A stretch of 64,000 nt of DNA from Fremontodendron californicum (taxonomy: Eukaryota; Streptophyta; Magnoliopsida; Malvales; Malvaceae): positions 10,325,241 through 10,389,240 of the forward strand of contig JAULJL010000010.1 in the NCBI GenBank assembly GCA_030761205.1, in the 5' to 3' direction. This document shows, in pieces, positions 57,906-64,000 of the stretch. The position numbers and the translations under genes are program-made. The notes under the pieces were generated by a model. The model was not told the DNA's origin. It made no database searches and saw nothing but the letters and a program-made list of their open reading frames with translations. Every line of letters begins with the position of its first letter. Position 1 is the stretch's first letter.

Positions 57906-58725
57906 TATTTTTTTTGAGATTTGCATCTGCACAGTGTAGGCAAGCACTTGCATCTTATCCAAGACATTTGCATCTGCACAAAGAAGCATTTGCATCAATC
58001 CAAGTCATTTCATTTGCACCAAGAAGCATTTGCATCTTATTCAATATCTGCATCTTCACCAAGAAACATTTGCATCAATCCAAGTCATTTGCATTTGCAT
58101 CATGAAGCATTTGCATCTTATTCAACATCTGCATCTGCACCAAGAAGCATTTGCATCAATCCAAGTCATTTGCATTTGCATCATGAAGCATTTGCATCTT
58201 ATTCAACATCTGCATTTGCGCCAAGAAGCATCTGCATTAATCCAAGTCATTTGCATCTGCACCAAGAAGCATTTGCATCAATCCAAGTCATTTGCATTTG
58301 CATCATTTGCATTTGCATCTTATTCAATCTTTGCATCTGCACCAAGAAGCATTTGCATCAATCCAAGTCATTTGCATTTGCACCAAGAAGCACTTGCATC
58401 TTATTCAACATCTGCATATGCACCAAGAAGTATTTGCATCTATCCAAGTCATTTGCATTTGCATCATGAAGCATTTGCATCTTATTCAACATCTACATCT
58501 GCACCAAGAAGCATTTGCATCAATCCAATTCATTTTCATTTGTATTATGAAGCATTTGCACTAAGAAGCATTTGCATTAATCCAAGACATTTGCATTTGC
58601 ACCAAGAAGCATTTGCATTAATCCAAGCCATTTACATTTGCACCATGAAGCATGTGCATCTTGTTAAAGACATTTACATCTACATCATGAAGAATTTGCA
58701 TCCTTTCTCAAAGCTTTTGGGTATA
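57906..58725 (+). repeat. Tandem array of GCATTTGCATC units
   Basis: Built from GCATTTGCATCAATCCAAG, TCATTTGCATTTGCATC and ACCAAGAAGCATTTGCATC blocks. Sub-units of ~38-40 bases form a ~80-base higher-order unit, clearest at 58080-58260. It is open in all three forward frames over long stretches, which produces an artificial 299-codon frame. It lies where the pre-polypurine 3' UTR array of an Ogre element would be. Confidence 0.9.
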
Positions 58726-58734
58726 ATTTTCAAC

Positions 58735-59478
58735 ACGTTTGACTACCATGCTTTCATTCATACTTTACATCATCATGCCATGTTATTGTGTATTTGTTTT
58801 GCCATGTTCATGCATTATTATTATGTTCATTTGGTCATTATATGTTCATGTTACTTTCATGCATATTTATATGTCATATTAGGCATTAGGTCATATTTTA
58901 TTGCCATGCATATTCTTATGACATTTTAGGTATTAGGTCATCTTTGTATGCCATGCATATTTTCATGTTTATTAGGTCTTCAGTCATCTTGTATTTCCAT
59001 GCATATTTTCATGTTCATTAGGTCTTGGGTCATATTTATTGCCATGCTTATTTCTATCTCTTATTAGGTCTTAGTTATCATTTATTGCCATGCATATTTC
59101 TATCTCATGTTAGGCATTAGGTTATCTTTTATGCCATACATATTTTCTATGTTATTTAGGCATTAGGTCATGCATGTCATGCATTTAACTTGTTGTTTGT
59201 TCATGCATTTCATCTCATCCCACTTGATTTTTTACTTAAGCCAATCAATGGCTCAAAGCCAAGCTCTCATGAGCATGCTTGTGGAAAATTAAGATTTATA
59301 CAAGTTGGATTTTCTATCTTTGTGATTTTTTTTCATTAAGCAATCCTTGTCCAAATTTATAGAAATTTTTAACACTGATTATAGGATCTTAGAGGAGTCT
59401 CTAATATTTTTATTCTGATTTTTGGATTTTTTTTATAAAAGGTTTAAAAATGTTTTTTGGCTAAACAGTTTCCACCCA
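58735..59478 (+). repeat. Element G LTR interior fragment
   Basis: Almost identical by eye to 38864-39606 inside LTR C (CATGCTTTCATTCATACTTT, CACTTGATTT, CAAGCTCTCATGAGCATGCT). The left side joins the tandem array and the right side jumps to leader sequence. Confidence 0.85.
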
Positions 59479-59793
59479 GTGGGTATTTAGAATAAAGGGT
59501 GTAGGATAGGTGGTGAAAGGTTTGTTGTTCCTCTACACACACCACACTTGCATTTGCATAACATGAGCCCTATACCTGAGTTCCGTCCCTTTAAGTGGAA
59601 GTAAAGTAGCGACACTCTCATGATGATTCTCCGAATGGGCTAGCAAAATACTTCCGGAGTATAAAAAGGAATAATGTGTCATGAAGTTCTAATCCGTGAT
59701 GATTAAACTTAAGGTTTAAAAATTGGGTGTGCATCGAAACACCCAGAGAGAAGTACTCTACGTCAGTATAATACTTGATAGCAAGCCAGGATC
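59479..59793 (+). other. Element G leader fragment and pre-gag spacer
   Basis: GGGTATTTAGAATAAAGGGT at 59482 matches the C leader near 41531, and GAGTTCCGTCCCTTTAAGTG near 59579 also matches C. The last bases, AATACTTGATAGCAAGCCAGGATC, match the sequence before gag in A. No ORF. Confidence 0.7.
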
Positions 59794-61690
59794 ATGGAGA
59801 ATGAACGGGTTGCCCGGATAAAGAGAATGGAAAAGGTACAGGATGAGTTAAGAGAGCAGCTGGCCAAATTTCAGGTTGAGTCAATAGATCAGATGAATAA
59901 GTTGATGGAGCTGGTGTCCGCCGCAGTTAAGGGAAAGGGACACACGGAAAATTTAGCCCTAGGAATAGAACCAGGAAGTCAAGTGGGAAAAGAGGGTCAG
60001 CAAGAGGCCATACTGACAAACGGCCAGTCCTCACAGAATACAGATTCTTTATCGTTGGCAGCTACAATGTCTTTTGTGTATGTTTAATCCAATACAGGGG
60101 CACAAAAATAGATGTCGATTAGGGTAAATCTTGGGGCAATCCCGGCAAATCCTATCGAGGTCCCAGATCTGGATGATCTAGCTGAGCAAGAAAAGATGAA
60201 AATGGCAGAACTAAAAACAGTTGAAATGGTTAAGTCACAAAAGAAATATCAGTTGTTGGAAGAAAGGCTGCGGGCCGTGGAAGAGGCTGAATTGTTTGGC
60301 AGCCTTGATGTTAAGAAGATGAGTCTAGTTTTCGGTCTAGTGATCCCACCTAAATTCAAAATGCCAAATTTTGAGAAATACAACAGGACCACTAATCTTT
60401 CAACACATTTGACAATGTATTATCGGAAGATTACTGGCATGATAGTGATTAGAAGTTGCTTATCCACTGTTTCCAAGATAACCTTACTGAGTCCGCAACT
60501 CGATGGTACAACTAGCCCATCCAAAGCAAGATATGTTCTTGGACGGACTTGACTAGGGCTTTTCTGGAACACTATAAACAGTGTTTGATATGGTACCTGA
60601 CAGACTATCATTGCAAAATATGGAGAGGAAAACTACTGAAAGTTTCAAACAGTATACGCAGAAATAGAGAGATACGGCTACCCAGGTGCAGCCACCTTTG
60701 ATTGATAAAGAAACTACAGTTCTCTTTATCAATACTCTGAAGGTGCCATACTATGAAAAGTTGGTGGGTATTGCCACTAAGAATTTTGCAAATATGGTTA
60801 TACCCGAAGAGGTGATTGAAACCTCTATCAAGAGAGGAAAGATGGAAAGTGGGAAACAAGTAACCCACAAGAAAACAACTCCTGCCAAGAAGAAAGAAGG
60901 GGAGGCTCATGCAGTCAGTTTCAATAACTGCCCTTTCACACCTCCAGCACCCTATACACCTTACCAAACCTATAACCCATATTACCCAGCTATAAACAGC
61001 CTTACTCAAAACCCTTTTTCCTACACAATCATACCACAACAACTATACTCGACTGTATATCTCCTCAGATAGTCATTCCATCAAACACTTTAAAATCACT
61101 TGAAATGATCAAAGGCCTATGAGGAACAACCAAAAACCTCAATATGACCCTATCCCTACCACTTACAGCGAGTTACATCGAAAGCTTTTACAGTGGCGAC
61201 TCGTCGCACCTGTCTATCTCCAACCTTTAAAACCTATATCCCAAGTGGTACGATTCCAACACTCATTGTGCGTACCACGCGGGGATCCAAGGGCACTCAA
61301 CCAAGAACTACATTGCTTTCAAGCATAAGGTCTAGAGCCTTATTGATGCGGGAATTGTAAAATTTGGATCAAGAAATAGGCCTAATATTGTGTAACCCTC
61401 TGCCTAATCACACAGAGGCCAATGTTAATGCAATAATGTCATGAGAGGTTGAAAAGGTAAAAAGGATGTTAGAAAGGTAAAAACACCAATGATCAGTCTG
61501 GATAGAGATGGTCAAGGCAGGGATGATTCAACTAAAATCAGATGTGAGGAAAATAGCCAACCAGTCGAAAGATTTTTGCCAAAATCATGAGTGTAAGAGG
61601 CATGCCATTCAGGACTGTGAAGAGTTTTCGGCAAAGATTAAAAGGATGATAGATATGGGTGAGGCCCAATTTTCTGAAAAGATAGAATAA
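59794..61690 (+). pseudogene. Element G gag
   Basis: ATG at 59794 starts MENERVARIKRMEKVQDELR (coiled coil). A stop near 60087 is followed by the gag core in 60112-60552 (LVIPPKFKMPNFEKYNRTTN) and, after frameshifts, ATRW and the segment PPLIDKETTVLFINTLKVPY with YEKLVGIATKNFANMV (60686-60850). A Pro/Tyr-rich part (FTPPAPYTPYQTYNPYYPA) follows. Two knuckle-like motifs occur: CAYHAGIQGHSTKNY near 61268-61312 (last Cys is Tyr) and CKRHAIQDC near 61594-61620. At least five frame breaks are visible. Confidence 0.85.
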
Positions 61691-61699
61691 CCTGAAATC

Positions 61700-63292
61700 A
61701 GTATGAATGAAACTAATTATGGGGTGGATAGACCTCTAATCATATACTATGATGAGCCAGATGTAAAGGCTATTCCAGTGGTTGAAGGACTCACTCCGGA
61801 GTTGGTCATTGAATTGTCGTCACCTTTTCCTTATAAAAGGGACAAGACGATTCCATGGAGCTAAGAATGCAATATGGCGATACCGGGATCATCGAATCAT
61901 CAGACAGTTGTCGTAGATACAACTAGAGTGGGTTATCTAACCTGAAGCGGTAGATGTTATGCCCAGGAACAGTTGAGCATAATCAAATGAGAAAGATAGG
62001 AAGACCGGATAAAGGGAAAAGGACAGTGGAACCAGACCATATGGAGGTAGAACAGTCTAGAGAAATGGAAAAAGATTCGACTCCGATTAATAAAGTGAAA
62101 GAGCCGATGAATGAGAAGGAGGACTGCGAATTTTTAAAGTTCATCAGACACAATGAATACAGTGTAGTAGAACAATTGCACCGCCAACCGGCGAGGATTT
62201 TAGTTCTTTCACTGTTATTAAACTCAGAGCCACATCAAAATGCTCTGCTAAGAATTTTGAACCAGGCTTATGTGGTTAACAACATATCGGTAGAGAAGTT
62301 AGATCGATTGGTTGGAAACATCATAGCAGATAACTATATCTCTTTCAGCTATGATGAGATACCGCCAAATGGTATAGAATCTACCAAGGCACTTCATATA
62401 ACCACTACTTGCAATAGGGTACATTCTGCCGCGAGTACTCCTCGATAATGGATCCTTTTTGAATGTGATGCCATTGGTAACCTTGTCAAAACTGCCAATT
62501 GATATGTCCTACTTGCTGTCGAGCCATAGCATTGTCGGAGCCTTTGATGACACTCGTCGGAAGGTGATGGAAACCATTGAAATCTCACTTCAGATAAGTC
62601 CTTGTACCTATGAGGTCAAATTCCAAGTGATGGACATCACCTCATATTATAATTGTTTGTTGGGAAGACTGTGGATTCACTCTGCTGGGGCTGTGCCATC
62701 ATCTCTCCATCAAAAGCTGAAATTTGTGATGGAAGGACACCTAGTCAGTGTGTCAGGAAAAGAAGACATTATAGCTTCTGCATCCACCGATTCCTTTTAT
62801 ATAAAAGTGAATGAGGATGCCGTAGAGTGTTCGTTCAGGTCGTTGAAGTTTGTCAACGCTGTATTCATCACCGAGGGATATAAAATTCCAAAACCGAGGT
62901 TGTCCAAGAGTACCAGGTTAGGGGTGAAGACGACAGTTGGAAAAGGTTGCCATGCAGGAAAAATATTAGGAAAATACCTCCAAGGAATGGCTAGAGTGAT
63001 AGTAGTGGCTGGAAAGAAAAACCAATTCAGTCTTGGGTACCTCCCTAAAGCCCATGAGAAAAGATGTCAAGTTGAGAAGAACGAAAAGAGGTAGATGGCC
63101 CGAATTTCAGGAGTGGATATGGAATGGGAGCCCATGATTTTCCCTCCAATCCTTCACATTTTTCGCTCAGCAGGTTTCGAGTTTGGTAAGAAGAATTCAG
63201 ATGATGTTATGGTCATGTTGGAACAAACATTCGAGAAATTCTACGGGGTTGAGGATAAACAGCCGCAAAAAATGATGATGCATGGTTTAAAT
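61700..63292 (+). pseudogene. Element G protease and G-patch-like region
   Basis: The connector reads RPLIIYYDEPDVKAIPVVE (about 61730). The frame 61954-62448 leads through EKEDCEFLKFIRHNEYSVVE and NNISVEKLDRLVGNI. A one-base frameshift near 62415 is followed by RVLLDNGSFLNVMPLVTL (protease active site, DNG form), YNCLLGRLWIHSAGAVPSS, SKSTRLGVKTTVGKG, then GKKNQFSLGYLPKAHEKR (G-patch-like), a stop at 63092-63094, and WEPMIFPPILHIFRSAGFEF. It is the colinear reference for the inverted block of element A. Confidence 0.85.
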
Positions 63293-63299
63293 AGATGAG

Positions 63300-63608
63300 C
63301 TGGGGAATGAAAGCACAAGTTGGGTGATACGCCCATGTCCCTCCGGGTTATGAGTTGACGAATTGGAGTTTGATTGAACTTCTTATAGTTTTTAGGTCTG
63401 CTCCAGAGTAATGCTCTGAATAAATCTTAATCGCCTCTGCCCAAGGACATTAAGAATCCTTTTGTATGGGCTTATGTTTAAGGCTTTTTCATTCAATAAA
63501 TAACAATCACGATGCATTTTCTTCATATTTATGTGTCCACATTCTTTCATTTTTCATTATTATTGCCTATATACCTTCCTATATTGTTTCTTCCCCACCT
63601 ATTTACAG
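63300..63608 (+). other. Intron-like non-coding gap between protease and RT, element G
   Basis: Stops in all frames, AT-rich, ending TTCCCCACCTATTTACAG directly before GTGCCTGATTACGGAATATG. The acceptor-like end is shared with element A. A donor may be one of the GT dinucleotides near 63318-63330, but I cannot decide. Confidence 0.5.
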
Positions 63609-64000
63609 GTGCCTGATTACGGAATATGAGGACTGTCCTGTCAATAATTCTGAAATCGATTTTGAAAAACCCATTTGTGCGAGTGATTTCGACGCCAACG
63701 AATATGTCGAGGATTGTGATTTGCCTCCAGATCTCTTGAGAATAATAGAACAAGAGAAGAAACAAGTATTGCTTCATAAAAGAGCAGTTAGAAGTGATAA
63801 ATCTGGGGAATGAGGAAGAAATAAAAGAGGTCAAGATTGGGACTACCATTTCGTCATCAATAAAGCAAGAATTGATAATCTTACTCCGAGATCATGCGGA
63901 TGTGTTTTCATGGTCGTACCAAGACATGCCTGGGTTGGACCCTGATATCGTGGTTCATAAACTCCCGTTGAAACCAGATTGCAAGCAAATTTAGCAAAAG
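63609..64000 (+). pseudogene. Element G protease-RT linker and RT start
   Basis: The acidic linker reads CLITEYEDCPVNNSEIDFEK and CDLPPDLLRIIEQEKKQVLL. After a frameshift near 63790 it continues SSIKQELIILLRDHADVFSW and SYQDMPGLDPDIVVHKLPLK. It stops at a TAG (63992-63994). The conserved RT palm lies beyond the window. It is the counterpart of 1-626 in element A. Confidence 0.8.

Larger units (their letters stand above)
58735..64000 (+). mobile_element. Element G: Ogre/Tat-type retrotransposon, 5' part
   Basis: In order: an internal LTR fragment (58735-59478), a leader fragment, gag, protease, intron-like gap and RT start, running off the right edge. Large deletions remove the LTR ends, primer site and any upstream ORF. 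The coding part follows element A closely and in the same order, without A's inversion. Confidence 0.8.

Noticed and set aside
58030..58929. A 299-codon open frame, among the longest in the window
   Set aside because: Its His/Leu/Ala/Ser-rich repeats are the translation of the GCATTTGCATC tandem array and continue into LTR sequence. Overlapping frames of the same repeat are equally open.

Overview
This is plant nuclear DNA from a gene-poor, heterochromatin-like region made almost entirely of nested, decayed LTR retrotransposons. I found no intact host gene, no tRNA or rRNA gene and no CRISPR array. Most open frames are short because the underlying gag and pol genes carry stops, frameshifts and deletions. 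The dominant family is a Ty3/Gypsy element of the Ogre/Tat type. It has LTRs of about 5 kb that begin TGTAGACACC and end GCGACA. A 3-base GCT spacer follows, then a primer-binding site beginning TGGCGACTCC (the tRNA-Arg type known for Ogre). An extra ORF lies upstream of gag. The upstream protein of element A resembles the DUF7745 family that I associate with cotton-like (Malvaceae) genomes. A dicot near Gossypium is therefore my best guess, held with moderate to low confidence.

Layout. 1-13258: element A, minus strand, running off the left edge (RT start, intron-like gap, protease, gag, DUF7745-like ORF, leader, PBS, 5.6 kb LTR), with a ~375 bp internal inversion. 13259-16450: pieces of plus-strand LTRs. 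16830-18390: a Ty1/Copia pol 3' end folded into a large palindrome. 18388-20683: the first half of another plus-strand LTR (H). 20684-24005: the 3' part of an Athila-like element, minus strand. 24006-33247: element B, minus strand (gag, a gag-like ORF1, leader, PBS, 4.85 kb LTR), truncated by its junction with Athila. 33250-33810: a candidate solo LTR. 33811-36307: the 5' part of an Athila-like element (protease, gag, PBS, partial LTR), possibly the other half of the one at 20684-24005. 36308-57905: element C, plus strand (LTR, PBS, leader, ORF1, gag and no pol). 42507-51500: element E, inserted inside C, flanked by a GATTC target duplication and internally deleted. 57906-58725: a tandem array. 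58735-64000: element G, plus strand (LTR fragment, leader fragment, gag, protease, intron-like gap, RT start), running off the right edge.

How the parts fit. Elements A and G look like degenerate copies of an autonomous gag-protease-RT lineage and lie divergently at the two window edges. B and C share a different organisation: a small coiled-coil plus zinc-knuckle ORF1, then a ~93 bp tandem array, then gag. In C nothing recognisable as protease or pol follows gag, which suggests a non-autonomous partner family that would depend on enzymes from elements like A/G. The most unusual signals are the second gag-like ORF1, the swap between a DUF7745-type and a gag-type upstream ORF, clustered W-box cores near the LTR starts, a ~157 bp subterminal tandem array in every LTR, a conserved hairpin near the LTR 3' end, and 3' UTR minisatellites. 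All alignments here were made by eye.
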